Assembly (NCBI RefSeq): GCF_015240065.1
Contig: NZ_CP060506.1
Coordinates: 1,674,001-1,738,000 of the forward strand
Source: Nanchangia anserum
GTDB lineage: Bacteria > Actinomycetota > Actinomycetes > Actinomycetales > Actinomycetaceae
Length of the DNA: 64,000 nucleotides
Direction: 5' to 3'
The translations under genes and the position numbers were made by a program. The notes beneath the pieces were generated by a model. It saw only the letters and a list, made by a program, of their open reading frames with translations, was not told where the DNA came from and did not search any database. Positions 11,313 to 19,837 of the stretch are shown one piece after another (the first letter of the stretch is position 1; every line of letters starts with the position of its first letter).

Positions 11313-11744
11313 TCAGGCTTCGGCCTCGACGAGGACGGTCATCGGGCCGACGTTCGTGAAGGCGGACGTCCATCATCGCGCCGAAGACGCCCTGGGCGAC
11401 GCGCAGCCGCGAGCCCGCAGGGCCTCGGCAACCGCCTCGTAGATGGGTTCGGCGACGTCGCCCGGGGCGGCGCGGGTCCACGAGGGGCGCCGCCCCTTGC
11501 GGGTGTCGCCGTAGAGGGTGAACTGGCTGACGAGGAGAATCGGCGCGCCCTCGTCCTCGGCCGAGCGCTCGCCCGGCAGCACGCGCAGCTGGGCGATTTT
11601 GCGGGCGACGCGCTCGATCTGGTCGGGGCCGTCGTCGTGGGTGACGCCGAGGAGGACGACGAGTCCGAGTCCCTCGTAAGTGCCGACGACCGTGCCGTCG
11701 ACGCTGACGGATGCGTCGCGCGCGACCTGAATGACTGCTCGCAT
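11313..11744 (-). CDS. dtd: D-aminoacyl-tRNA deacylase (two compensating frameshifts as given)
   Basis: Removes D-amino acids mischarged on tRNA. The start [17 protein letters not shown], then [12 protein letters not shown], the hallmark [19 protein letters not shown] (SQFTLYG motif) and [22 protein letters not shown] are diagnostic of Dtd. After ALRARG a base is lost (about 11403-11409); the next frame reads [15 protein letters not shown]; then an extra base near 11359-11364 must be removed to give the family ending [12 protein letters not shown]. The two indels cancel and yield 143 residues, normal for Dtd. It lies 18 nt after ygfZ on the same strand, so it probably belongs to the nitrobindin-ygfZ-dtd operon. 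Confidence 0.9.
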
Positions 11745-11762
11745 AACTCGTCCTTCTCTGTC

Positions 11763-12926
11763 TCAGATTCCACCCAGCCGCATGCCCTCGGCGGCGCCGG
11801 CGACGCGGGCCATGCCGCGCCCGGGGCGGGTCTCGGGGCTGGCGGCGGCGCGCCCGTCGGGGCTGACGATCGGCGTGAGGGTGGCGGCGACGGCGTAGCT
11901 GTGGCCGTCCTCCTCCCACGTCACGCTCGCCTCGCCGGCGCGTGCAGACCGCTTGACCAGGCCCAGGCCGACGGGGCCGTCCCAGGCATCGCGCGCCGCC
12001 GACGTCACCGTCCCGATGGCCCGACCGGCAGCCTCGATGGCGGCTCCGGGCGGGGGCAGCAGCGAATCCGAGCCGTCGAATTCGCAGTGAACGAGGCGGC
12101 GGGGCGGGCGCCCGAGGTTGACGATGCGCGCGACCGTCTCCTGGCCGCAGTAGCAGCCCTTGTCGAGGTGCACGGCTGTGCGCAGCCAATCGAGTTCGTG
12201 CGCCAGCGCGCGCTCATCGACCTCGCGATCCAGCCGGGGGCGGTAGGTCGCGATGCGGCGGGCCTCCCACGCCGCGCGCCCGACGCGGCGGGGAGCGGCG
12301 ACGACGTAGCGTCGTCGGTCGACAGGGGAAGCCCGCAGAGGCGGCCAGCTCGCAGGCGCGATCGGCGAGGGCATCGGCCCGTTCTCGCTCAGCAAGCACG
12401 ATCGTCGCGGCCCAGTGGGTGCCCGGGTGGTCGGCGATATCGGAATACGTCGTTCCCCGGGGCACACGCCCGGCCACGGGTCGTCCCAGATCCCGATGAC
12501 GCCCTCGCCGCGCAGCTGCTCGATGGCCGCGCGCAGCGGCCCCGCGGCGCTCATTCCAAGCTGGCACACCTCCGTGCTGCGCTCGGCGACCTCGACGCGC
12601 AGGAGGAACCGCATGGACTCGAGGAATGCCGCGAGCGCCGGCCCGCGCCCGGCGTCGGTGAGCAGCCACGTCGTCTCGCCGTCGTCGATGACGCCGGCGG
12701 CGTGGGCGATGTGGCCCTGGGCGTCGAGGAGGAGGAGTTCGCGTGATTCCTCGCCGATGTCGGTGACGATCTGGCTCGACAGGGTCGTCAGCCAGGTGAG
12801 GCGATTGGGACCGGTGACGCTGACGGTGTCGCGATCGTCAAGGACGACGATGCCGGCTCCCGTGGCGAGGGCGTGCTGTTCTCCGGCGGGGTCATCGATG
12901 ATGTCGAGGTAGTCGGGGTGGCTCAC
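11763..12926 (-). CDS. ygfZ: YgfZ/GcvT-like folate-binding Fe-S assembly protein (two compensating frameshifts)
   Basis: Tetrahydrofolate-binding protein needed for repair or assembly of Fe-S enzymes. The GTG start gives SHPDYLDIIDDP, then VLDDRDTVSVTGPNRLTWLTTLSSQ, typical of the GcvT-like fold. The family signature KGCYxGQE is present as DKGCYCGQETVARIVNLG, with Cys where Tyr-Thr/Pro-Gly is usual. Between about 12464 and 12328 the protein reads in another frame (GTTYSDIADHPGTHWAATIV); one missing base near 12464 and one extra G in the GGGG at 12325-12328 explain this. Restored length is 387 residues. The GTGA overlap with the upstream nitrobindin-like gene indicates coupling. Confidence 0.85.
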   Translation of the reverse strand: MSHPDYLDIIDDPAGEQHALATGAGIVVLDDRDTVSVTGPNRLTWLTTLSSQIVTDIGEESRELLLLDAQGHIAHAAGVIDDGETTWLLTDAGRGPALAAFLESMRFLLRVEVAERSTEVCQLGMSAAGPLRAAIEQLRGEGVIGIWDDPWPGVCPGERRIPISPTTRAPTGPRRSCLLSENGPMPSPIAPASWPPLRASPVDRRRYVVAAPRRVGRAAWEARRIATYRPRLDREVDERALAHELDWLRTAVHLDKGCYCGQETVARIVNLGRPPRRLVHCEFDGSDSLLPPPGAAIEAAGRAIGTVTSAARDAWDGPVGLGLVKRSARAGEASVTWEEDGHSYAVAATLTPIVSPDGRAAASPETRPGRGMARVAGAAEGMRLGGI

Positions 12927-13505
12927 GCGTCCTCCCTCGCCAGGCGGGCGGTGACGGCTGGGCGGATGTCCTCGCCGTTGAGGGCGGCTTCTCGGCCCAC
13001 ATGAGTTCGCCGCCGACGAGGCCGTACATGCGCGAGGCCTCGACGATGCGGGTGCCATTCTCACTGAGGCCGTCAATGTCGCTGATGCGCGCGCCGATGC
13101 CGGGCCCTGGCAGCGAATGGCCCACAGGCCCTCTCCACCAAATCGGCCGCCGCGCAGGCGCAGGGTGCCCTCGCCGAAGGTTTCGGTGCCCGGTCCCTGT
13201 GCCGGCTCCGAGCGCGTCAGGTGCCAGGTGCCCGTTTCTTCCCAGGCCTCGTCCCGAGGGGTCAGCAGTGCGAGGCCGCGCGCGGCGTCGGCCATGACGT
13301 CGATCCCGTCGGCGGCCTCGGCGTAGGAGACACGCAGGTGGTGGCGAAGGTCGTCGCCGTCGTGAGTGACGTCGAGGGCGAACACGAGCGGGCGGTCCTC
13401 GCCCTCCTCGCCCATCGCGGGTGCGGTTCCCCAGCCGCGCCAGCTGCCCAGCAGCCAGGCGAGGGGATACAGGGACGGGGGAAGGTCGTCGGGCAGAGTC
13501 ATCAT
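12923..13505 (-). CDS. Nitrobindin-like heme-binding beta-barrel protein (two frameshifts as given)
   Basis: Small FABP/nitrobindin-type beta barrel (formerly DUF1794). The opening LPPSLYPLAWLLGSWRGWG has the family GxWxGxG motif, and the end RMYGLVGGELMWA followed by KAALNGEDIRPAVTARL is the characteristic C-terminus. Two bases are missing: one in the G run at 13105-13107 and one in the A run near 12989. With both restored the gene is 585 nt and codes 194 residues, close to family size. Members bind heme and can handle nitric oxide or peroxynitrite; whether the heme-ligating His is present could not be fixed with confidence. It is coupled to ygfZ by a 4-bp overlap. Confidence 0.75.
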
Positions 13506-13549
13506 GGCTCCACCCTAAAAGCTGTGGTAGGTGGCGCTATGCCGGGGCG

Positions 13550-14396
13550 TTAGCCGCCCATGATGCGCGCGAACGCATACACGGGGATCGCGGCCGTCAG
13601 CCACGGGATCATTCCCAGCGCGGCCGCGCCCATGAGCGAGGTCGGGGCCATTCGTCCGGCAAAGAACGCGTGGCAGCCGGCGACGACGAGACCGGAGACC
13701 ATCCCGAAAGCGCCGAAGACCGTCAGCATGGCGATCATCGGCTCGGTTGTCCCGACCGATGCCGAGGCCACGAGGATCGAATCATTGGCGCCCAGGCCGG
13801 CCACCATGACGAGTCCGACGGCAACCAGTCCACCCAGCGTGCACAAGACGATCGAGGTGAGCACGCGCATCCACACGCTGCCGCGCAGGAACAGGCAGGC
13901 GCCGGCAACGACGAGGCAGATCCCCATGGGGTGAGCGAGGATGAGCCACACCCGGTAGTTTTCCAGGGCGATCCACGCGATCGTCGTCATGGCGAGCACG
14001 GTCCCCGTCACCGTGGTAGCCAGCGAGCCCAGGACCGACGTTCGCCCGCGTCCGCGCACCATTTCACCGATGAAGGCCGCGCACACGACGAAGCCGGCGA
14101 CGTAGACGCCCCACGCGGCGTCCATGGTCACGCGGACGACGCCGAGGCTCGCCAGGGCCATGACGGCGATGATGACGGCGGAGATTCCCGGTGCCGGGGC
14201 GTGAACGAGGCGCCCCCATCCGCAGGCAAAGACGATGACGGCGACGACGGCCACGCTGTCAACGCGTCGATCGGGCGAGCGCGGCGGCCGCGAGCGCGAG
14301 GCCAAACAGCATGAGGCACACGCCGCCGGCCCACGCGGGCGGTGTGGGCAGGCTTGTCGTTGTATTGGGGGCATTCACCCGCGGCCATCGTCGCAT
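13550..14396 (-). CDS. Multi-pass membrane protein of unknown function (one frameshift as given)
   Basis: Read from ATG 14396, the protein starts MRRWPRVNAPNTTTSLPTPP and has a first membrane segment GGVCLMLFGLALAAAALAR. After a frame change near 14262-14268 it continues VDSVAVVAVIVFACGWGRLVH and about six more hydrophobic segments, ending FARIMGG. Total about 280 residues with 7-8 predicted helices. I recognise no family motif. There is no nearby partner on the same strand: the next gene, the nitrobindin-like one, begins 45 nt downstream and could be cotranscribed. An alternative reading is a shorter gene starting inside the second segment, but the matching hydrophobic segment upstream makes the frameshift reading more likely. 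Confidence 0.6.
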
Positions 14397-14462
14397 ATTA
14401 TTTGGCGCGGGGGCGAGAAACTTCTCGCGTTGACTCGCGCGCGCAGGGGCTGTGGTGGCCAC

Positions 14463-14732
14463 GTAGACTGGCAGTGGCGTCGGACCGTTTAGCCCCGGGC
14501 TCCATTTTTAGCCGCTTCGAGCGGCCTTAGCGCCGACTGGCGCTTCTCGGTCCGGCGCCCTTTCATACCTGGCGGCCGGGACTTTGGTCCACCGTTAGCC
14601 GCGGCCTGCTCCTCTCGGTGCTCCCGCGCGTTCGACTTGGGGGCCGCTCAGCCTGCTGCGCTGGCGAGCGAGTCCGTTTTCATGCATTAGCCTGTTAGCG
14701 ACATCGTCGGTTCACCCAGCAGTGGAGGCACT
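14463..14732 (+). other. Structured 5' leader before the DUF47-Pit phosphate operon
   Basis: About 270 nt without a gene. It holds tandem perfect hairpins: GCCGCT-TCG-AGCGGC at 14511-14525 and GCGCC-GACT-GGCGC at 14530-14543, flanked by TTA triplets, then further GC-rich complementary stretches to about 14640. The DUF47 ribosome site GTGGAGG follows at 14722. It could be a regulatory leader or a remnant. I do not recognise a known riboswitch class here. Confidence 0.35.
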
Positions 14733-15353
14733 GTGATTCTTCGACGCAAAGGTCCGAAAGAGGACTTCTACGACCTGTTCACTCAGGCCGGCAATAACCT
14801 CCTTGAGGGGACCAAGCTGCTGGCGCAGACCGTGTCGGCGCCCGAGCCCGATCGGGCTGAGCACCGCAACGCGCTGCACGATGTTGAGCACCGCAATGAC
14901 GAGATCACGCACACGGTGGCGCGGATGCTCGACCAGACGTTCGTCACGCCGATGGATCGTGACGACATTTCCCTGCTGGCCTCGACGCTGGACGACTGCC
15001 TCGATCTCATCGACGAGGTCGCCGACATCATCGTGTTGTACAAGATCGCCGAGATCCCCTCGCGCGTGACCCAGCAGGTCGAGATCCTCCAGCAGTGCGC
15101 GGAGCTGACGGCCGAGGCCATGCCGAAGTTGAAGACGCTGAAGAACCTCAAGTCCTTCACGGTCGAGATCAACCGACTGGAGAACGAGGGCGACAAGGCC
15201 TATCGCAAGATGCTGGCCGAGCTGTTCGAGACCGAGTCGGATCCGATCGCTGTCATCAAGCTCAAGGACATCATCGAGTCTCTCGAGGCCGCCATCGATC
15301 GGTTCGAGACGCTGGCGAACACGGTCGAAACCGTGTACCTCAAGGAGTCGTAA
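14733..15353 (+). CDS. DUF47 (PhoU-like) phosphate transport accessory protein
   Basis: A 206-residue cytoplasmic, all-helical protein of the DUF47/PhoU_div family, which accompanies and probably controls Pit-type phosphate carriers. Diagnostic stretches are KEDFYDLFTQAGNNLLEGTKLLA at the N-terminus, HDVEHRNDEITHTVARML with metal-binding acidic/His residues, and VEINRLENEGDKAYRKMLAELF in the second half (the repeated E-x-x-x-D/N-E-G-D metal motif). GTG 14733 is supported by GTGGAGG at 14722-14728. The pit gene begins 3 nt after its stop, so the pair is one operon. Confidence 0.93.
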   Translation: MILRRKGPKEDFYDLFTQAGNNLLEGTKLLAQTVSAPEPDRAEHRNALHDVEHRNDEITHTVARMLDQTFVTPMDRDDISLLASTLDDCLDLIDEVADIIVLYKIAEIPSRVTQQVEILQQCAELTAEAMPKLKTLKNLKSFTVEINRLENEGDKAYRKMLAELFETESDPIAVIKLKDIIESLEAAIDRFETLANTVETVYLKES

Positions 15354-15356
15354 ACG

Positions 15357-16411
15357 GTGGACGTCATCTTCGTCGTCGTTGCGGTGACGATTGCGATCGC
15401 GCTCATCTTCGACTTCACCAACGGTTTTCACGACGCGCCGCGAACGCCATCGCCACGTGCGTGTCGACGAATGCGCTCAAGCCGCGCGCCGCCCTCATCA
15501 TGGCGGCCGTCATGAACATCCTCGGCGCGATGATGGGCACGGGGGTGGCCTCGACCATCGGTGAGGGAATCATCGACATTTCCCACTACACCGAGGCCCC
15601 TGCCGAGGAGATCCGGCTGCTGGGCCTGACCATCATCCTCTCGGCGCTGTTGGGCGCGATCACGTGGAACATCATCACGTGGTGGTTCGGGTTGCCGTCG
15701 TCGTCTTCGCACGCCCTCATCGGTGGGCTCGCGGGCGCGGGGTTGGCCTCGTCGACGCACGTGTATTGGAGCGGGATCGTCGGCCACGTCATCGTCCCCA
15801 TGGTCGTCTCGCCCCTCGTCGGCTTCGTCGTCGCGTTCCTCCTCATGAAGTCGGTGTTGTTCCTGCTCGCGCGTGCCCCCTATCACGCGACGATGAGCCG
15901 CTTCCGCATGATGCAGCGGGTTTCGGCCGCCCTCATGGCGCTCGGGCACGGCCTGCAGGATGCGCAGAAGACGATGGGCGTCATCGTCATGGCGCTGCTG
16001 GCGGCCGGCTATCACGCGCCTCACGCGCAAACCGGCGAGCTGACGATTCCGCTGTGGGTCAAGCTCGCCGCCGCGGGTGCCATTTCCATCGGGACGTACT
16101 TCGGCGGCGGGCGCATCATGCGCACGCTCGGCACCAAGGTCATCGCCGTCACCCCGGCCCACGGTTTCATCGCCGAGACGACGTCGGCCTCGGTGCTCTA
16201 CCTGGCGGCGTACGTGTTCCACGCTCCCATCTCGACGACCCAGTCGGTGTCCGCGGCCATCATGGGCGTCGGCGCGACGAAGCGGCTGAGCGCCGTGCGG
16301 TGGGGCGTGGCCGGCAACATCGCCGTCGCGTGGGTGCTCACGCTGCCGGCTGCGGCGATCGTCGGTGCCGTGTTCTTCTGGATCCTCCGCTTCGTCATCC
16401 CGGGGCTGTGA
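15357..16411 (+). CDS. pit: Low-affinity inorganic phosphate transporter, Pit family (one frameshift as given)
   Basis: Membrane phosphate permease coupled to the proton gradient, generally carrying metal-phosphate. From GTG 15357 it reads VDVIFVVVAVTIAIALIFDFTNGFHD, then the family signature GFHDAANAIAT is broken by two extra bases near 15434-15440 (GACGCGCCGCGAAC in place of a 12-nt stretch). The frame downstream continues ANAIATCVSTNALKPRAAL, WWFGLPSSSSHALIGGLAG (second signature), SAALMALGHGLQDAQKTMGV and TTQSVSAAIMGVGA. About ten hydrophobic segments and 350 residues after correction fit the family. It directly follows the DUF47 gene. Confidence 0.92.
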
Positions 16412-16416
16412 GGACG

Positions 16417-16884
16417 ATGAGCACGCCTCGTCGCATCCTCGCCGCGCTTGCCTGCGCGGTGGTGGGTGGCGGCGTCTTGACAGGGTGTTCGTCGGCGACG
16501 TACACGCTGAAGGCCGGGGACTGCTTCACCGCGTCGGACGACATCCTCACAGGTTCTGCCGATATCGCCGACGTCGATACGGTCTCGTGCACGCGCTCGC
16601 ACAATTCCGAGGTCGTCGGCTCCCACGTGGTGACGGATTCGTCGTTCCCCGGCACCGAGACCCTGGTGACGCGCGCACAGACGCTGTGCCAGAAGGACTT
16701 CCTCGACTACGTGGGAATCGACTACACGAAGTCCGCCTACGACCTCTATCCCCTCATTCCCACCAAAGACACGTGGACGGCGTCGTCGGCACGGTCGATC
16801 ACGTGCGTGGCGCTGGCGCTGCCGCCGATCGACCACTCGCTGAAGGGGCAGGGCGAGGCCGCGGCGACGCGCGCGACGCGGTGA
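16417..16884 (+). CDS. Lipoprotein with a septum-formation-like domain
   Basis: A 155-residue lipoprotein. The signal region MSTPRRILAALACAVVGGGVLTGC ends in a lipobox (LTGC). The mature domain starts with YTLKAGDCFT and continues VSCTRSHNSEVVGSHVV, then an internal TLCQKDF and a final ITCVALALP. The AGDCF...V.C...H..EV pattern with paired Cys is that of small extracytoplasmic actinobacterial domains often called 'septum formation' proteins, whose role is poorly defined. It starts 5 nt after the pit stop and ends overlapping the MarR gene by 1 nt, so it is probably cotranscribed with both. Confidence 0.75.
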   Translation: MSTPRRILAALACAVVGGGVLTGCSSATYTLKAGDCFTASDDILTGSADIADVDTVSCTRSHNSEVVGSHVVTDSSFPGTETLVTRAQTLCQKDFLDYVGIDYTKSAYDLYPLIPTKDTWTASSARSITCVALALPPIDHSLKGQGEAAATRATR

Positions 16885-17417
16885 TGGTCGCGATGGGTGC
16901 GGAGCAGGATCAGCCCCGGGAGCGGATCGAGCCCGTCATCTTCGCGCGCACACGCGCTCAAGCTGAGGAGAGCGCGAAGCGGCTGCGGGCGTGGCGCACC
17001 TACGTCGAGGCCTCGGCCCTGCTCGAGCGCAGCTGCGAACACATCATGCACGAGGCCGCGGGCATCCACCGGGCAGATTTCCAGATCCTCTTGACCCTGT
17101 CAGAAGCCCCCGCGGGGCAGATGCGGCTGTGCGACCTCGCCTCGGCGACCGTCGTCTCGCGCCCGCGCCTGACCTACCGGCTACAGCACCTGAGTAAGCG
17201 CGGCCTGCTCGAGCGGATTCCCGACGGGAACGACCGCCGCGGCGCCCTGGCAAGGTTGACGCCCACCGGCTACCGGGTTCTCGCCACGGCGCGCGCCGCC
17301 GAGCGCGAGTCTGTGGAGTCCCTCTTCGTCGCCCACATGGCTCCCGGCGATGCCGACGTCCTCATGCGCGTCTTCGGTGACGTGTCGGCGGCGTTGCGCG
17401 AGCGCCCGCTGCCCTGA
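16884..17417 (+). CDS. MarR-family transcriptional regulator
   Basis: A 177-residue winged-helix regulator. The middle has the MarR pattern: IHRADFQILLTLSEAPAGQMRLCDLASATVVSRPRLTYRLQHLSKRGLLERI with recognition helix SRPRLTYRLQHL, then the wing PDGNDRRGALARLTPTGYRVL containing the conserved D-R-R. Flanking helices would form the dimer interface. ATG 16884 overlaps the lipoprotein stop (TGATG); another in-frame ATG follows at 16893. It has no obvious target; candidates are its own operon or the sugar promoter immediately downstream. Confidence 0.9.
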   Translation: MVAMGAEQDQPRERIEPVIFARTRAQAEESAKRLRAWRTYVEASALLERSCEHIMHEAAGIHRADFQILLTLSEAPAGQMRLCDLASATVVSRPRLTYRLQHLSKRGLLERIPDGNDRRGALARLTPTGYRVLATARAAERESVESLFVAHMAPGDADVLMRVFGDVSAALRERPLP

Positions 17418-17462
17418 GAAATCGGCATACTATCGACCACCCCGTGCGTGATGTGTGACACC

Positions 17463-17484
17463 TTTTCGGAAACGTTTCCGAAAA
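17463..17484. promoter_or_regulatory. LacI-type operator O1 (22-bp perfect palindrome)
   Basis: A 22-bp perfect palindrome with core TTCGGAAACGTTTCCGAA, matching the central CG and the GAAACG half-site typical of LacI/CcpA-type operators. It lies just upstream of the -35 box of the sugar ABC operon; the LacI gene at 20776 is the likely partner. Confidence 0.8.
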
Positions 17485-17488
17485 CTGC

Positions 17489-17517
17489 TTGACGCTGACC
17501 TGCGCAGGTCATACGTT
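17489..17517 (+). promoter_or_regulatory. Sigma-A promoter with a palindrome inside its spacer
   Basis: -35 TTGACG (17489-17494), a 17-nt spacer, and -10 TACGTT (17512-17517). The spacer contains TGACCTGCGCAGGTCA (17496-17511), a perfect 16-bp palindrome unrelated to the LacI-type sites on either side, so a second regulator is possible. Transcription drives the sugar ABC operon. Confidence 0.7.
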
Positions 17518-17540
17518 AAAGAAGTCACAGCGCCACCCAG

Positions 17541-17558
17541 TTCGGAAACGATTCCGAA
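17541..17558. promoter_or_regulatory. LacI-type operator O2
   Basis: TTCGGAAACGATTCCGAA is the same operator as the upstream site with one centre-proximal mismatch (A for T). It is downstream of the -10 box; O1 and O2 centres are 76 bp apart, which suits DNA looping or double occlusion of the promoter by LacI. Confidence 0.75.
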
Positions 17559-17603
17559 CACCGCACGGGGTGCGCATACAACGAGATCCAAGGGAGGATC
17601 GAC

Positions 17604-18932
17604 GTGTCTAGATTGACTCGATTTGCCGCCGCCACCGTGGTGGGCGCATTCGCTCTGGGTGGCCTGGCCGCCTGCTCGTCGGGAGGCGGCGATGAGGACA
17701 AGGCCGGTTCGGTCTACATCCTCAACTGGAAGCCGGAATCGGAAGAGGCCTTCAAGAAGATCACCAAGGCCTACACCGACGAAACCGGCGTCAAGGTCAA
17801 GCTGGCGACCGCCGCGTCGGGCACCTACGAGCAGACCCTGAAGTCGGAAGTCGCCAAGTCCGAGGCGCCGACCCTGTTCCAGATCAACGGCCCCGTCGGC
17901 CTGAAGACGTGGCAGAGCTACGCCCGCGACCTCTCTGACACGAAGCTGGCGAAGGACCTGACCGATCCCGAGCTCGCGCTCAAGGGCGAGGACGGAAAGA
18001 CCTACGGCCTGCCGGCTGCCGTCGAGGGCTACGGCATCATCTACAACCAGGCGATCATGAACAAGTACTTCGCACTTCCCGGTGCAAAGGTGAAGTCGGT
18101 CGACGAGATCCACTCGTTCGCCACCCTCAAGGAGGTCGCGGACGACATGCAGGCCAAGAAGTCCGAGCTGGGCATCGACGGCGTGTTCGCCTCGACGTCG
18201 CTGGCCAGCGGTGAGGACTGGCGCTGGCAGACCCACCTGTCGAACATGGCGATTGCTCGCGAGTTCAAGGACGAGAAGGTGACGGACTCCAAGACCGTCA
18301 AGTTCACCTACGCCGACCAGTTCAAGCAGATCTTCGATCTCTACCTCACCGACTCCACAGTGGCGAAGTCGCTGACCCCGTCCAAGACGGTGTCCGACTC
18401 GATGGCCGAGTTCGCTCAGGGCAAGGCCGCGATGGTCCAGAACGGCAACTGGGCGTGGTCGCAGATCGCCGAGGTTCAGGGCAACACGGTGAAGGAAGAC
18501 GACATCAAGTTCATGCCGATCTACATGGGCTTGCCCGATGAGGACAAGCAGGGCATCGCGGTTGGCACCGAGGCCTACATGGCGGTCAACGCCAAGGCGT
18601 CCGAGGCCGATCAGAAGGCCACGCTGGACTTCCTCGACTGGCTGTTCATGGGCAAGGGCAAGCAGTACGTCACCAAGGATCTCGGCTTCAACGCCCCCTA
18701 CAAGTCCTTCGGACCCAATGACGTCCCCTCCGATCCGTTGGCCAAGCAGGTCCACGAGGCCATCGCGAGCAAGGACACCTCGACGGTCTCCTGGGTCTTC
18801 CAGACCTATCCCTCGCAGGACTTCAAGGACACCTTCGGTCAGGCGCTCGCGCAGTACGCCGCCGGTAACAAGCCGTGGGACGAGGTCGTGAAGACGTTCG
18901 TCGACGGCTGGAAGGCCGGCAAGGCCGGCTAA
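17604..18932 (+). CDS. Carbohydrate ABC transporter, substrate-binding lipoprotein
   Basis: A 442-residue extracellular solute-binding protein of the cluster B/family 1 (MalE/MsmE-like) type. The signal peptide MSRLTRFAAATVVGAFALGGLAAC gives a lipobox; lipidation anchors it outside the membrane. The mature part starts VYILNWKPESEEAFKKITKAY and has the typical GKTYGLPAAVEGYGIIYNQAIM, EFAQGKAAMVQNGNWAW and GTEAYMAVNAKASEADQKA stretches. GTG 17604 is preceded by AGGGAGG. It is the first gene of an operon with two permeases and no ATPase, so like most family-1 sugar systems it probably uses a shared MsmK/MsiK ATPase from elsewhere. The sugar cannot be told from sequence. Confidence 0.93.
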   Translation: MSRLTRFAAATVVGAFALGGLAACSSGGGDEDKAGSVYILNWKPESEEAFKKITKAYTDETGVKVKLATAASGTYEQTLKSEVAKSEAPTLFQINGPVGLKTWQSYARDLSDTKLAKDLTDPELALKGEDGKTYGLPAAVEGYGIIYNQAIMNKYFALPGAKVKSVDEIHSFATLKEVADDMQAKKSELGIDGVFASTSLASGEDWRWQTHLSNMAIAREFKDEKVTDSKTVKFTYADQFKQIFDLYLTDSTVAKSLTPSKTVSDSMAEFAQGKAAMVQNGNWAWSQIAEVQGNTVKEDDIKFMPIYMGLPDEDKQGIAVGTEAYMAVNAKASEADQKATLDFLDWLFMGKGKQYVTKDLGFNAPYKSFGPNDVPSDPLAKQVHEAIASKDTSTVSWVFQTYPSQDFKDTFGQALAQYAAGNKPWDEVVKTFVDGWKAGKAG

Positions 18933-18944
18933 ACGCCGCATCGC

Positions 18945-18978
18945 TTAGGGCCCGGGCGCACGTGCGCCCGGGCCCTAA
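18945..18978. terminator. 34-bp perfect palindrome between binding protein and permease
   Basis: TTAGGGCCCGGGCGCAC and its exact complement form a hairpin of up to 17 bp directly after the binding-protein stop. It has no U tract. Such intra-operon hairpins commonly stop some transcripts or protect upstream mRNA, giving more binding protein than permease. Confidence 0.7.
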
Positions 18979-18991
18979 CGAAGGGAGCACC

Positions 18992-19837
18992 ATGGACAAA
19001 CGCCTCATTCGCTATTTCCCCATCTTCGTCCTGCCGACACTGCTCGCGTTCGCTATCGCGTTCCTCGTGCCGATGATCATGGGGTTTGTTCTCTCGTTCA
19101 CCGACTTCCGCACGATCACCGACGCGACGCCCAACGGCATCGACAACTACGTCAAGGTGTTTGAGGAGCGCTCGGGATTCCTCTCGGCCTTCCTCTTCAC
19201 CGTCGCCGTCGTCATCGTCTCGATCGTCACCGTCAATATTCTCGCCTTCGCGATTGCCTGGGTCCTCACCCGCAAGCTGCGCGGAACGAACTTCTTCCGC
19301 ACGGTGTTCTTTATGCCGAACCTCATCGGCGGCATCGTCTTGGGCTACACGTGGCAGGTCATCATCAACGCCGTGTTGTCGCGCTACGAGATGACGATTA
19401 CCTCCGACAGCACCTACGGCTACATCGGCCTCATCATCCTCATCAACTGGCAGCTCATCGGCTACATGATGATTATCTACATCGCCGGCCTGCAAAACGT
19501 GCCGCCGGAACTGACCGAGGCTGCCGAAATCGACGGGGCGAACCGCTGGAGCGTGCTGCGCCACGTGACGATCCCCATGGTCATGCCCTCCATCACCATC
19601 TGCCTGTTCCTCACGCTGTCGAACACGTTCAAGATGTACGACCAGAACCTCGCCCTCACCAACGGTGGGCCGGAGAACTCCACGGAAATGGTCGCCCTCA
19701 ACATCGTCAAGTCCATGTTCTTCCAAGTCGGCCAGGAAGGCGTCGCCCAGGCGAAAGCCGTCATTTTCGTCGTCGTTGTCGTCGCGATCGCGTTCTTCCA
19801 GCTGCGGGCTACACGCGCTAAGGAGATCGAAGCATGA
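18992..19837 (+). CDS. Sugar ABC transporter permease (MalF type)
   Basis: A 281-residue inner-membrane permease with six predicted helices. The EAA loop, LTEAAEIDGANRWSVLRHVTIPMVMPS, is the site that contacts the ATPase and is diagnostic of binding-protein-dependent sugar permeases of the MalF group. Start ATG 18992 follows AAGGGAG. The stop overlaps the second permease by 4 bp, so the two subunits are probably made in equal amount to form a heterodimer. Confidence 0.95.
   Translation: MDKRLIRYFPIFVLPTLLAFAIAFLVPMIMGFVLSFTDFRTITDATPNGIDNYVKVFEERSGFLSAFLFTVAVVIVSIVTVNILAFAIAWVLTRKLRGTNFFRTVFFMPNLIGGIVLGYTWQVIINAVLSRYEMTITSDSTYGYIGLIILINWQLIGYMMIIYIAGLQNVPPELTEAAEIDGANRWSVLRHVTIPMVMPSITICLFLTLSNTFKMYDQNLALTNGGPENSTEMVALNIVKSMFFQVGQEGVAQAKAVIFVVVVVAIAFFQLRATRAKEIEA

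Noticed and set aside
12926-13505. A fused nitrobindin-YgfZ protein of 580 codons
   Set aside because: The continuous frame arises only because of indels; the nitrobindin-like end (RMYGLVGGELMWA) and the ygfZ start with a GTGA overlap show two genes.
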